From the NCBI RefSeq assembly GCF_013201725.1, contig NZ_CP053835.1, forward strand, positions 1,116,001 to 1,180,000: a DNA stretch of 64,000 bases, read 5' to 3'. The notes below the pieces were generated by a model, which was not told where the DNA came from, ran no database searches, and saw only the letters and a program-made list of their open reading frames with translations. Made by a program: the position numbers and the translations under genes. Positions 1-8,129 of the stretch are shown here, one piece after another. This DNA comes from Arcobacter defluvii. Its GTDB lineage: Bacteria > Campylobacterota > Campylobacteria > Campylobacterales > Arcobacteraceae. Each line of letters begins with the position of its first letter. The stretch's first letter is position 1.

Positions 1-418
1 TTTCACCTCTATAACTATCAACTAAAAAAGCTATTTGTTGGAAAGTAAAATAACTAATAGCTAAAGGAAGAGCTAAATGTAGTAAATTTACATCTTTATT
101 TAAAACCCAGTTAAAATTTTCTATAAAAAAATCAGCATATTTAAAATATCCTAAAAGTGCTACATTTCCAACTATCCCAAAAGTTAGCATAAATTTTGAG
201 TTCTTTTTACCTAATTTTTGTCCTACTAAAAAGTTAAAAACCATACTTCCTAAAATCAAAGGAAGATATATTGCATTCCACCAAGAATAAAAAACTAAAG
301 AAGCAACAACTAAAAAGATTTTACTAAGAGTAACAAGTCTTTTGGAGTTTAAATAAAAATATATGAAAAATGTAATAGGTAAAAATAAAAAAACAAATTC
401 ATATGAGTTAAATAACAA
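1..418 (-). CDS. MBOAT family O-acyltransferase (AlgI-like), N-terminal part
   Basis: Membrane-bound O-acyltransferase of the AlgI type; these proteins acetylate surface or secreted polysaccharides. The gene reads leftward and is cut by the window edge, so only about 139 N-terminal residues are visible. It starts LLFNSYEFVFLFLPI, the usual AlgI opening, followed by hydrophobic segments and the family motif TFQQIAFLVDSYRGE near the cut. The start is taken as TTG at 418, with a weak AAAGGG site upstream. The family is clear; the polysaccharide acted on cannot be told. Confidence 0.85.
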   Translation of the reverse strand, partial: MLFNSYEFVFLFLPITFFIYFYLNSKRLVTLSKIFLVVASLVFYSWWNAIYLPLILGSMVFNFLVGQKLGKKNSKFMLTFGIVGNVALLGYFKYADFFIENFNWVLNKDVNLLHLALPLAISYFTFQQIAFLVDSYRGE

Positions 419-486
419 AAGATACCCTTTTAGTGATGTGAAAAAATTGTGGAAATTTAATTGAAAATTGTGAAATAATTGCTAAA

Positions 487-1365
487 TTATTTAATTACTT
501 GTTTTGAAGAGAATTTATAAATAATATCCAAAAATTTAAACTCTAAATAATCTGCTTGTAACATCAATCTTTTTGCTTTTGTAACTTCTTCTCTTTTTTC
601 ATTTGAAATCTTTTTATTTAAAAAATCATTTGCAAAATTCATATCAACACCATAAAGTGTATCTCCAATTATAGAGTGACCAATAGAGTCTAAATGAACT
701 CTTATTTGATGTTGTCTTCCTGTTAGTGGAATAGCTTCAACTAAAGTTTGATTTTTATTTTTATCATAAGATATAGGAGTTATCAACGTTGTTGAGTTTT
801 TACCGTTTATATCAGTTTTCATTTTTAGTTTTATAATTCCATCATCATTTGTGATTGGTGTGTCTATTTTTATAGGTTTATCTATTTTTCCAAAAACAAT
901 AGCTTTATATTTTTTTATGTACTCTTTTTCTTCAAACATAGCTTTTAAAAACATATCACTAAAAGCATTTTTAGCAACTAATACTAATCCTGATGTTTCT
1001 GTATCAATTCTATGAACTAAAGAAGCATTTTCTCCTAAATAAAATCTAATTTCATCTAAAAGAGTATATAGGTTTAGTTGATGAGTTAAAGGATGAACAG
1101 TTACCCCACTTGGTTTATCAAAAATAGCAAAATGAAAAGTTTCAAATATTGGTTTTAAACCATATGAGAGAGGTTCAAAAATAGTTATATAAATATAGTT
1201 TGATTTTAAGATTTGATTTTTTTGTAAACGATTGTTATTTTCGTCACTTATTTTGCCTTTTTCAAGTAAAGATAGAGTTAGTTTTAAATCAAGATTTAAA
1301 GTTTGCAAAAAATCTTCAATCTTTTTACCTTTTATTGTTTCAAACTCTTTTTTTATATACGGCAA
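487..1365 (-). CDS. RluA-family 23S rRNA/tRNA pseudouridine synthase
   Basis: Converts uridine to pseudouridine in structured RNA. The catalytic motif HRIDTETSGL lies at about residues 118-127 with the nucleophilic Asp at 121, and the C-terminal RluA/RluD motif GRQHQIRVHLDSIGHSIIGD is intact. The first 65 residues are only loosely S4-like. At 292 residues the length is normal for the family. The start is TTG with an AGGAA site six bases upstream. The gene faces away from the integrase, so the mobile element begins in its upstream region. Which RNA position it modifies cannot be decided from sequence. Confidence 0.9.
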   Translation of the reverse strand: MPYIKKEFETIKGKKIEDFLQTLNLDLKLTLSLLEKGKISDENNNRLQKNQILKSNYIYITIFEPLSYGLKPIFETFHFAIFDKPSGVTVHPLTHQLNLYTLLDEIRFYLGENASLVHRIDTETSGLVLVAKNAFSDMFLKAMFEEKEYIKKYKAIVFGKIDKPIKIDTPITNDDGIIKLKMKTDINGKNSTTLITPISYDKNKNQTLVEAIPLTGRQHQIRVHLDSIGHSIIGDTLYGVDMNFANDFLNKKISNEKREEVTKAKRLMLQADYLEFKFLDIIYKFSSKQVIK

Positions 1366-1486
1366 ATTAAATTCCTATAGAAAAATATAGTTAAATATAA
1401 ATACCCTTAAAATAGATATTTTTAGATTTATTTAAGAGTTAATGTAAATATAACTGAATATAATTATACATAAATAAACTTAATTT

Positions 1487-1518
1487 AGTATACTTTATAG
1501 TATACTAACAAGTATACT
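1487..1518. promoter_or_regulatory. Three AGTATACT boxes at 12-bp spacing upstream of the integrase
   Basis: The palindromic octamer AGTATACT starts at 1487, 1499 and 1511, an exact 12-bp period, and ends 17 bases before the integrase ATG. A fourth copy lies at 13796 near the other end of the element. The array could be an operator controlling integrase expression or arm-type recombinase/excisionase binding sites. Which of these it is cannot be told from sequence. Confidence 0.55.
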
Positions 1519-1535
1519 TTAAAAAGGTTTGGCAT

Positions 1536-2750
1536 ATGAATAAATTTGTAAGCATCAATATTGATAAAAAAGATTGCAAAGGTTTATACTTATATTGTGA
1601 TACAGAATTAAAATCAATTAATACAGCAGATGAAGCTACAAAACTAATAGGAAACATTTTTAAATTGCAACTCAAAACTAGAGTTGATGGAAAACTATTT
1701 AAAAAAACTTTCTCATTCAATAAAAATAAAAAATCATTTATAAAAGCATTGGAATATGTAGCAAGTCAAAGAGATGATTTAAGAGCAAAGATTAAAATTG
1801 ATGGAACAGTTAGAGAAATAAAGAGTAATGAAGAAAATACTATAACCAAAAAGATTACATTTTTAAAAGCAGTTGAAGAATATCTACAATTAAAAGAAGT
1901 ATCATTAAGGGCAAGAACTTTAGTATGTTATGAAACAGCTTTATTAAATCATTGTAAAGAGTTACACAATAGAGAAATAACAACTATAACAACTTACGAT
2001 ATTCAAAAAGTAGTAAATGCTCTAATTAGTAAGGGACGACAACCTGGAACAATTAAAACCTTTGTTATGACCATGAAGGGTTTTTTTACATTTGCAAGTG
2101 ATAGATATAATATAAATGTAAATCTCAAAAAATTAGAGTTGCCAGAAGTTGATAATAAAGTAGAGTATAAATTATCTTTAGATGATACAAAGAGAATAAT
2201 TAAAGTTTTGAGAGAGTATTCAAAAATAGATTTAGGAAATGGCGAAGTGTTCTATCAATTTGAAGAGATGAAAAATATTTTTGCTTTTTCACTTACTGGA
2301 AGAAGAATATCAGAAATACTTAGTTTAAGATTTAGCAATTTTGATTTAGATAATAATTCATATTTTATTGCTTCATCAGATGCAAAAGGAAAAAAGAAAT
2401 TAGATTTTGCATTAGATGAATATTTATTACAAGCATTGAAAAGTCAAGCAAGATTAAGAAAGGTTGATTTTGATTCTAAAAGTGAAGTAAAATTATTTAC
2501 TTACAACAGAGAAAGTGCAAGAAAGCATTTTCAAAATTTACTTAATTCTTTAAATTTACCAAGATTAAGACTTCATGATATAAGGCATATGTTAGGAACG
2601 ACTCTTGTACAAAATGGAGTACCAATTCAAGATATAAGTAGAATGTTAGGACATAGTAGTATTTTAATTACAGAGCAAAGATACGCAAAAACAAACAAAG
2701 AACAAGCAAGTAGAGCAACGACTGCATTTAATAAATTAATGGAAGACTAA
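1536..2750 (+). CDS. int: Tyrosine site-specific integrase
   Basis: Phage-type tyrosine recombinase expected to insert and excise the element. An N-terminal arm-binding region (about residues 1-100) is followed by a SAM-like core-binding domain (about 105-200) and the catalytic domain. Catalytic residues are visible: Arg in LTGRRISEIL (about 256), HDIR with His347 and Arg350, LGHSS with His373, and Tyr383 in EQRYA. The 404-residue length is normal. The ATG at 1536 follows AAAAAGG by several bases and lies just past the three AGTATACT boxes. The next gene starts 3 bases after its stop, so the two are probably co-transcribed. Confidence 0.93.
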   Translation: MNKFVSINIDKKDCKGLYLYCDTELKSINTADEATKLIGNIFKLQLKTRVDGKLFKKTFSFNKNKKSFIKALEYVASQRDDLRAKIKIDGTVREIKSNEENTITKKITFLKAVEEYLQLKEVSLRARTLVCYETALLNHCKELHNREITTITTYDIQKVVNALISKGRQPGTIKTFVMTMKGFFTFASDRYNINVNLKKLELPEVDNKVEYKLSLDDTKRIIKVLREYSKIDLGNGEVFYQFEEMKNIFAFSLTGRRISEILSLRFSNFDLDNNSYFIASSDAKGKKKLDFALDEYLLQALKSQARLRKVDFDSKSEVKLFTYNRESARKHFQNLLNSLNLPRLRLHDIRHMLGTTLVQNGVPIQDISRMLGHSSILITEQRYAKTNKEQASRATTAFNKLMED

Positions 2751-2753
2751 AAT

Positions 2754-3791
2754 ATGAAAAAGAAAATTGATTTACCAAAAAGAAGTAATGATATTTATAA
2801 AGAGATAGAGGGCTTTAGAGAAGATAATTCAATAGGGTTTCAAGAATATGAATATACTAATTGTATAGCTTATGAGATGGCTATTAGGAATAAAGATTTT
2901 TTAAATTTATCAAAAAAGATAAATAAAGATTTTTTAAATTTTATTGAATTTGAGCAGGAATTAGAGTTTTTTGGATTTGAATTGTCTAATTTTCCATATC
3001 CACTTGCGAATATGCTAAAAATAGATACGGAGATTCCAGGTAAAATTATTAGTGCTATAAGATTGAAAAATAAAATAGATGCCTTGAATATTATATTTAA
3101 CTATGCAATTTCAAATAATCTTATTTATAAAATTGATTTAGAAAATGAACAATGTAAAAAAGTAAAACTAACAATAAAAGCATTAACTGAAAAATATAAA
3201 CACCCTTTAGATTCTATTATGTATGCTATAAAAATGGGGAAAGCATATATTCCTCTTAAAGGTATTCCTAACACAATTATTAACACATTTGATAAAGAAT
3301 TAATCGAGTTACTAGATTTAAAGAGTTTTGATGTAAATGCAGGTATTATTTATTCAAGACCTAAATTAATTAATTCTTTCAAAAAAGAGATAAAGATTGA
3401 ATTAAATTTAGCATTACCCCTTGATGAATTAATTGCCTATGTTTCTAAGATAAAAAATGAATATGATAAAGACAATTCAATAGTTAAAAATCCACTTGAA
3501 TTATTAGGGGAAGATTTAAACAAAGCAGATGAAAATTTACTTATTCATAAGGGAACAGGAAAATATAATAAGTATAGAGTAGCTGATATGTTTTTCATTT
3601 ATGATGGAATGAAAAAAGGAATGAAAAAAGCCAAAATCATCAATGAATTAAATTACTATTATTACGATAAAGATAATAAAAATACTAACTTCACATATGA
3701 TACATTAAATACTTATTACGAAAAAGCAATAGAACTTATAGACAATCTCAAATATAAAGAACTTATCACAGGTGTTAAAATTACGAATTAG
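2754..3791 (+). CDS. Unknown element protein next to the integrase
   Basis: A 345-residue soluble, lysine- and asparagine-rich protein with no signal peptide, no membrane segment and no motif I recognise. It starts 3 bases after the integrase stop and is likely translated from the same message, and its stop codon lies inside a perfect hairpin, so the two genes form one transcription unit. Position suggests a role in integration, excision or element maintenance, but that is inference only. The C-terminal part (about residues 255-345) is rich in Lys and Tyr and could bind nucleic acid. Confidence 0.7.
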   Translation: MKKKIDLPKRSNDIYKEIEGFREDNSIGFQEYEYTNCIAYEMAIRNKDFLNLSKKINKDFLNFIEFEQELEFFGFELSNFPYPLANMLKIDTEIPGKIISAIRLKNKIDALNIIFNYAISNNLIYKIDLENEQCKKVKLTIKALTEKYKHPLDSIMYAIKMGKAYIPLKGIPNTIINTFDKELIELLDLKSFDVNAGIIYSRPKLINSFKKEIKIELNLALPLDELIAYVSKIKNEYDKDNSIVKNPLELLGEDLNKADENLLIHKGTGKYNKYRVADMFFIYDGMKKGMKKAKIINELNYYYYDKDNKNTNFTYDTLNTYYEKAIELIDNLKYKELITGVKITN

Positions 3792-3810
3792 CACCTAGTG
3801 TAATTCGTAA
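3781..3810 (+). terminator. Hairpin terminator after the integrase operon
   Basis: Perfect 10-bp stem TTACGAATTA / TAATTCGTAA around a 10-base loop, overlapping the stop codon of the upstream gene and followed by GATTT. The weak T-run lowers certainty. Confidence 0.6.
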
Positions 3811-3893
3811 GATTTATAAGTAAAACAAAACTTAAAATTAATAGACTACATTTTTACTACAATTACTCTTATAAATACATAGGAGTACATATA

Positions 3894-4109
3894 ATGAATA
3901 TACAAACAAACTACAACAAGCTTATTCCTGAAAAGGTTTTATTTCCATTATCGGAAGTACAAGACATAGGAATTTTAAAAATATCAACAGCTAAAAAGAT
4001 GATTGATAAAGGATTACTTGAAATTGTTAGAATTGGAAATAAAATACACATATCAAGAACAGAGTTAATTAGATACTTAGAAGATAATACAACAGAGAAA
4101 ACAGCATAA
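3894..4109 (+). CDS. Excisionase-like helix-turn-helix protein
   Basis: A 71-residue protein with the layout of HTH_17/excisionase (Xis/AlpA-type) DNA-binding proteins: a short lead-in, LKISTAKKMIDKGLLEIVRIGNKIHISRTELIRYLE as winged-helix recognition and wing region (quoted in parts: LKISTAKKMIDKG, IGNKIHISRTELIRYL). In integrative elements such proteins bend att DNA for excision or regulate the integrase. The ATG follows AGGAG at 6-7 bases. The gene stands alone between two hairpins. Confidence 0.72.
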   Translation: MNIQTNYNKLIPEKVLFPLSEVQDIGILKISTAKKMIDKGLLEIVRIGNKIHISRTELIRYLEDNTTEKTA

Positions 4110-4191
4110 ATCTTAAAAATTTCATTCGTGATTACATTACTTAGAATTTTGAATGATAATATTGTTTAAATCAAGAGAAAAGGAGTGAATT

Positions 4192-4206
4192 ATGAGCAAG
4201 ACATAA
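4192..4206 (+). other. Minigene-like tiny ORF (Met-Ser-Lys-Thr)
   Basis: A strong ribosome binding site AAAAGGAG is followed at good spacing by ATG-AGC-AAG-ACA-TAA, only four codons. A GATAAT -10-like box lies about 35 bases upstream and a perfect 10-bp hairpin starts 4 bases after the stop. This looks like a short independent transcript, either a leader/attenuator or a minigene. No longer reading frame starts here. Confidence 0.4.
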
Positions 4207-4209
4207 AAG

Positions 4210-4246
4210 ACCTCATCAAAGTTTATTATTGAAATATTGATGAGGT
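4210..4246 (+). terminator. Hairpin terminator after the four-codon ORF
   Basis: Perfect 10-bp stem ACCTCATCAA / TTGATGAGGT with a 17-base loop followed by TTTAT. It would end a transcript of about 90 bases begun from the GATAAT box, or attenuate reading into the operon at 4425. Confidence 0.55.
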
Positions 4247-4333
4247 TTATAGTTAACTTGGATTTTAATTATATCATATCTTATTATCAATATTTCTAAT
4301 CAAAAAACTTAATTTATAAATTTGTTAAAAGGT

Positions 4334-4401
4334 GGCTAAAAAGCCCAAATAATAGTTATCGAACTATTAACCAAGAATATTTTATTGCCTGAAAAATAGG
4401 C
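4334..4401 (+). promoter_or_regulatory. Three-hairpin leader before the 4425 operon
   Basis: Three small hairpins sit in a row in the 5' leader: GGC/GCC (4334-4345), TAATAGTT/AACTATTA with an ATCG tetraloop (4350-4369), and GCCT/AGGC (4387-4401). They are followed by AAGGAG and the ATG at 4425. The stretch 4110-4424 otherwise holds only the tiny ORF and its terminator. It may be a structured untranslated region; no known riboswitch class was recognised. Confidence 0.4.
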
Positions 4402-4424
4402 TTATTAAACAATAAGGAGTAGAT

Positions 4425-4625
4425 ATGAGTAATCAATTAAGAATAGAAATACTTAGATTGATAACAAAACAAAGTGGAAAACTAATAATTGTATTTTTAC
4501 TGGATGGCAAAAGAATGGAATTAGAGAATTTAGAGTTTGAAAAAAGATTTGGGAACTTTGAAGATTATCAAAGAGAAAATAAAGGAGTTGAATATGTCGA
4601 GCAAAAACAATCAAAACCTAATTAA
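4425..4625 (+). CDS. Small unknown element protein, first gene of the replication operon
   Basis: 66 residues, preceded by a good AAGGAG site. Residues 14-40 form a beta-rich stretch (GKLIIVFLLDGKRMELENLEF), and the tail is polar. No family recognised. It overlaps the next gene by 32 bases in another frame and heads a run of overlapping genes leading to the winged-helix replication protein, so it is probably translated together with them. Confidence 0.55.
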   Translation: MSNQLRIEILRLITKQSGKLIIVFLLDGKRMELENLEFEKRFGNFEDYQRENKGVEYVEQKQSKPN

Positions 4626-4935
4626 TGATAAATCTATTGCACAAAAAGAGTTTGAAGCAAATAGACTGGAAGAAATTGCAATAAACAATATAAAACTAAT
4701 TCATACAGATAGATTTAACTTTGTCGTTGAGCAAAATAGATTTAAAGGTTATTTTGGAACTCTAAAATATGCACTTAGAAGATTTTATAAGTTGCTACAT
4801 GGGAAATCATCAATGAGATTTGAAGACTTTACAAATCAGTACGGCAATTTAAAAGCATATATGCCATGTAACATGATTGATATTGATCTGATTAAAAAAG
4901 AATTAAGTAAAGAGGTAGAAGATGAAAAAGCCTAA
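4594..4935 (+). CDS. Unknown element protein, replication operon
   Basis: 113 residues when started at the ATG at 4594, which has AAAGGAG seven bases upstream; an in-frame upstream start at 4537 has no such site. The middle region is basic and aromatic (FKGYFGTLKYALRRFYKLLHG) and could contact nucleic acid. No family recognised. It overlaps its neighbours at both ends (32 and 14 bases), as is typical of compact phage early operons. Confidence 0.6.
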   Translation: MSSKNNQNLINDKSIAQKEFEANRLEEIAINNIKLIHTDRFNFVVEQNRFKGYFGTLKYALRRFYKLLHGKSSMRFEDFTNQYGNLKAYMPCNMIDIDLIKKELSKEVEDEKA

Positions 4936-5236
4936 AGGAGTCTCACATTATTTAGTGTTGCGAGATTTAATCAATGGAATTGATGTTAGAGAAAAAAGTG
5001 ATGTTTTATTTTATTTAACATCACGAATTGAAAATATTAAATGTGATTTGAACAAAAAAGGTATAGATTTTATTGAAGATATTACTAAAGAAAGTACATA
5101 TTCAAAATACAAGCCTTATATTTTAAAACCATCAAAAGACAATATTCAAAAGGCAGAAGATTTAATCCAAATATATGCAACGGATGAAGTGTTAGAATTT
5201 TTAGAGAAAGCAAAAAATACAAATAATGGCAAGTAA
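4922..5236 (+). CDS. Unknown element protein, replication operon
   Basis: 104 residues, mostly helical and charged, no membrane segment, no recognised motif. It overlaps the upstream gene by 14 bases and the downstream replication-type gene by 11 bases, so it is translationally coupled to both. It is placed where phages often keep small accessory replication or host-takeover proteins, but nothing in the sequence shows its function. Confidence 0.6.
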   Translation: MKKPKGVSHYLVLRDLINGIDVREKSDVLFYLTSRIENIKCDLNKKGIDFIEDITKESTYSKYKPYILKPSKDNIQKAEDLIQIYATDEVLEFLEKAKNTNNGK

Positions 5237-5636
5237 TTTATCTTTTGGAAACGACAAAGATGGTTATGCAACTATTGATGAATTTTATAAGTCTTTAATG
5301 TTTCAGCAAATAATGGATTCAGATTTAAACAGAAATGAAAGAGATGTGATGTTAGTAATCTTTAGGAAAACAATTCACTATGAAAAATGGAAAGATAGAA
5401 TCAGTATGTATTGGTTATCAAAAGCAGTTGGGATAAGTGATGCAACATTAAGAGCTACTTTAGAAAGATTAGAGAATAAAAGTCTTATTGATATAACAAG
5501 ATCAACAGGTGGAAAATCAACTAGCAATAAAAAATATAATGAGTTTAAAATACATACCTATTTTATAAATATGGTTTTCAAAAAATGGGAAAATATTAAA
5601 ATGGAAAATGGTTTTACTATTGTAAGAGAAATTTAA
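5226..5636 (+). CDS. Phage replication protein O-like winged-helix protein
   Basis: 136 residues resembling the N-terminal origin-binding domain of lambda O-type replication proteins: a short lead with YATIDEFYKSLM, then LNRNERDVMLVIFRKTIHYEKWKDRISMYW (in parts: LNRNERDVMLVIFRKT, KDRISMYWLSKAVG) and the helix-turn-helix ATLRATLERLENKSLI. Lambda O is about 300 residues, so the helicase-loader-binding C-terminal half is missing or encoded elsewhere. Iteron-like repeats begin 36 bases downstream (5672-5742), consistent with an origin. Overlaps the gene before it by 11 bases. Confidence 0.68.
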   Translation: MASNLSFGNDKDGYATIDEFYKSLMFQQIMDSDLNRNERDVMLVIFRKTIHYEKWKDRISMYWLSKAVGISDATLRATLERLENKSLIDITRSTGGKSTSNKKYNEFKIHTYFINMVFKKWENIKMENGFTIVREI

Positions 5637-5671
5637 TTAATCATTATAGGGTATTAAATAAAGGGGGCTTT

Positions 5672-5742
5672 AATTAGTACCCTTTTAATTTATCCCCTTT
5701 GAATTAGTACACAACAAAGTATTAACTATTACAAAGTATTAA
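5672..5742. repeat. Iteron-like direct repeats, candidate replication origin
   Basis: Two copies of AATTAGTAC (5672, 5702) and two of ACAAAGTATTAA (5714, 5731) lie between the O-like gene and a second winged-helix gene, with an AAAGGGG/CCCCTTT pair around the first copies. Short A/T-rich direct repeats beside an initiator gene are the usual form of a theta-type origin; function is inferred. Confidence 0.4.
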
Positions 5743-5842
5743 TTATATTAAAAAGAAAAAAAGAAAGAGAGGTTGAAAATTCAACTAGACTCTTATATAT
5801 GGTAAAAAAGAAGTTTAACAAAAGTTGATATTGAAAAGGAAA

Positions 5843-6226
5843 ATGAAAATGTTAAATGATGAAGATATAAATTTGCCAATAAGTAAAAGATTTTTAGAAG
5901 AAATAAGTAATTTATCAAAAACAGCTATTAAAATTTATTTATCATTGGCATTTCATAGAAGCAAATTTATTGATAAAAAACGTCATGGAAATAAAATTAG
6001 TGTTAGTCATAGAGAAATAAGAATTAATAAGTTTTATCCCGATAGTTTTAATTCTAGTTTCTTAGGTGTATGTAATGATGAAAGAAGTTATTACAAAGCT
6101 ATTAAGGAATTAGAAAATAAATCATTAATTAGAATAATAAGAACTCATACAAAGAACGGTAAGCCATTACCAAATATTTATATTTTTAATGATGTTAATA
6201 GTGGTAAAAAACAATGCCAAGATTAG
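5843..6226 (+). CDS. Winged-helix replication-initiator-like protein
   Basis: About 127 residues from the ATG at 5843, which follows AAAGG; an in-frame TTG at 5825 is less likely. It has the helical build of plasmid/phage initiator winged helices: NLSKTAIKIYLSLAFHRSKF, then KISVSHREIRI and DERSYYKAIKELENKSLIRI. The same 'element-KSLI' recognition-helix ending occurs in the O-like protein upstream, so the two may be distant paralogues. It lies just after the iteron-like repeats. A role in replication or in copy control of the element is inferred. Confidence 0.55.
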   Translation: MKMLNDEDINLPISKRFLEEISNLSKTAIKIYLSLAFHRSKFIDKKRHGNKISVSHREIRINKFYPDSFNSSFLGVCNDERSYYKAIKELENKSLIRIIRTHTKNGKPLPNIYIFNDVNSGKKQCQD

Positions 6227-6246
6227 GGCGAGGGTTTAGACCAAAC

Positions 6247-6410
6247 AGCAAGGTTATAGCAAGGTTTCACCGTTTTGTTTCAAATGATTTGATTATGTAG
6301 CTATTTTATGATTGACGGTCGAAGAATCTAAGACCATTTGATTTGAAATCGAGCGGTATAAAAGAGCCTGATTTTTGAGAAGTCGAAAAATTTACGACTT
6401 TAAACTTAAA
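6247..6410. repeat. Structured non-coding module A (shared with 13.5-13.7 kb)
   Basis: The gap 6227-6428 has tandem AGCAAGGTT copies at 6247 and 6258 (11-bp period), an inverted repeat ACCG-N5-TTTCAAAT (6269-6285) and ATTTGAAA-N5-CGGT (6341-6357), a hairpin AAGTCG/CGACTT (6380-6400), and the 14-mer ACTTTAAACTTAAA (6397-6410). The same parts, in another order, occur at 13518-13690. This conserved layout suggests a binding site or structured RNA of the element. Confidence 0.6.
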
Positions 6411-6428
6411 CAATATTAAGGTTAAAAG

Positions 6429-6641
6429 ATGGAACAAAAAAGAATTGTTGATATATGGGATAGAAAAGAAAATCTATGTAATAGACCAGTTTTAGCAAAT
6501 AGAGATATTGAAGTAATTAAAAAAACACAAGAATTATTTAGTATCACCATAGGAGATGCAATAAGTGGATTAATGAAAGGATTATATTCTTATGATGAGG
6601 TACTAAAACAATTAAGAGATGAAGAATATCCAACTATTTAG
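6429..6641 (+). CDS. Small unknown element protein
   Basis: 70 residues; the ATG follows AAGGTTAAAAG. The sequence contains RDIEVIKKTQELFSITIGDA and a helical tail KGLYSYDEVLKQLRDEE. No family recognised. It stands between non-coding module A and the two large ejection-like proteins, and the 66-base gap to the next gene holds a clear AAAAAGGAG site for that gene. It could be a small accessory or regulatory protein of the late-type operon. Confidence 0.5.
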   Translation: MEQKRIVDIWDRKENLCNRPVLANRDIEVIKKTQELFSITIGDAISGLMKGLYSYDEVLKQLRDEEYPTI

Positions 6642-6707
6642 GGTAACAAAAACATACCATATTTAATAAAAATTTATAAAGATAAAATAATAAAAAAGGA
6701 GATAAAA

Positions 6708-8129
6708 ATGCCTAGATATGATGTACCAAAAGTAATGAGTTTTGGAGATGCAATACAAGCCAATCAATCAATGATGGATGGATTTAGACAGTTGGGTAGT
6801 ATTTCTCAAAACTATCTTAATCAAGAAGAACAGAAAAAACAGAATGAGTGGAGCAATGCTTTTGAAGGTCAAAGAATAGAAATAGATGCAAATAAAAATA
6901 ATATTGCACAACAAGAAATAGAATTTAAAAAGAATCAAGATGTAGCTAAAAAACAAGCAAACACAGAAGCACTTAAATTTGTTAATCCAGAACTTTTTCA
7001 AAGTATTCAATCTCAATATGGAGAAACTCCGAGTGTTGAAAATGCTAATAAAATGAATGATATAACAGGAAATATTAATTTAGATAAAGTAAAACCAATT
7101 AAACCAAATTATAAACTTGAAAAAACGGATAAAGGATTTGTTATGTTTAATACCTCTGATCCAAGTGCTGAGCCTTATCCTATAGCAAATTATAAACCAT
7201 ATTCTAAACCATCTAATAGTGCAGGAATAGAGAAAAAAACAACTGATCAATTAAATTGGTTGTTGTATAACACTGGGCGAAAAACAAAAGGATTAGATCC
7301 CATTTCTTACGATGAATTTTATGATCAAAAAATGAATACAAAAAGTATGGGAGTTGGGTTAAGAGATGCAAACAGTGTTGAGCAAGAAACAGGAAGAGTT
7401 GCAAAAACATTAAATTTAAATCCATATCAAATGAGTAGTTATGATTTTAGCAAACTACAACCAGAACAAAGATACGAAATGGATAATTTGATTACTACAA
7501 GAGAGCAAGGCTTAAAATCTAAAGTTCCTGATTGGATGAAAAAAAATCTTGATGATTTAAGTGCAGTTGTATATTCAGCTGGTGAAGTAAGTAAGAATAT
7601 CAATTCAAATGATACAGGATTGATTGATTCAACATATAACAAAATCAATCAATACTTAGGAATGGGAGATAGTGCAGAGTTAGCAAAAAGGTCATTAACT
7701 CAGGCTAATTATCAACTTTATTCAAATTTTATGCTTAAATCAATGAGTGGATTAGCAGTAACTCAGCCAGAAGAAGAAAGATTTACAAAAGCATTTGGTA
7801 GTTTAATGCTGAATGATAGTGTTGCAGCTGTAAAAATAAAAACAAATATGGAAAATTTATCTTATAGATTAGAAAATATGAAAAAATCTTATGACCCGAT
7901 AGCATTTAATTATAGATATGGACACTTACAGAAAGGTGTAGAAAATGCAATATCAAAAATGGATAAGATTTTACAAAATGGAAGTACAAATAATACAAAT
8001 TTTGTAAATTCTGATGGAACTAAATATGAGGACAAAACACAAAATAAAACTATAGTTCAAACACTTAAGAACAAAACAACTGGTCAAATAATGAATAAAT
8101 ATAGTGATGGGAGTGTAAGTTATGAGTAG
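6708..8129 (+). CDS. Phage DNA-ejection (internal virion)-like protein
   Basis: 473 residues, soluble, with a Gln/Lys-rich N-terminal coiled coil (about 20-85) and no enzyme motif. The region around 345-410 (FMLKSMSGLAVTQPEEERF, then SLMLND and repeated helices) matches the recurring 'ALSGAAV-E-ER' pattern of podovirus-type ejection proteins, which travel inside the virion and form the DNA channel in the host envelope. It overlaps the next gene by 8 bases. No capsid or tail genes are nearby, so it may serve a helper phage particle or be a prophage relic. Family assignment is by pattern only. Confidence 0.55.
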   Translation: MPRYDVPKVMSFGDAIQANQSMMDGFRQLGSISQNYLNQEEQKKQNEWSNAFEGQRIEIDANKNNIAQQEIEFKKNQDVAKKQANTEALKFVNPELFQSIQSQYGETPSVENANKMNDITGNINLDKVKPIKPNYKLEKTDKGFVMFNTSDPSAEPYPIANYKPYSKPSNSAGIEKKTTDQLNWLLYNTGRKTKGLDPISYDEFYDQKMNTKSMGVGLRDANSVEQETGRVAKTLNLNPYQMSSYDFSKLQPEQRYEMDNLITTREQGLKSKVPDWMKKNLDDLSAVVYSAGEVSKNINSNDTGLIDSTYNKINQYLGMGDSAELAKRSLTQANYQLYSNFMLKSMSGLAVTQPEEERFTKAFGSLMLNDSVAAVKIKTNMENLSYRLENMKKSYDPIAFNYRYGHLQKGVENAISKMDKILQNGSTNNTNFVNSDGTKYEDKTQNKTIVQTLKNKTTGQIMNKYSDGSVSYE

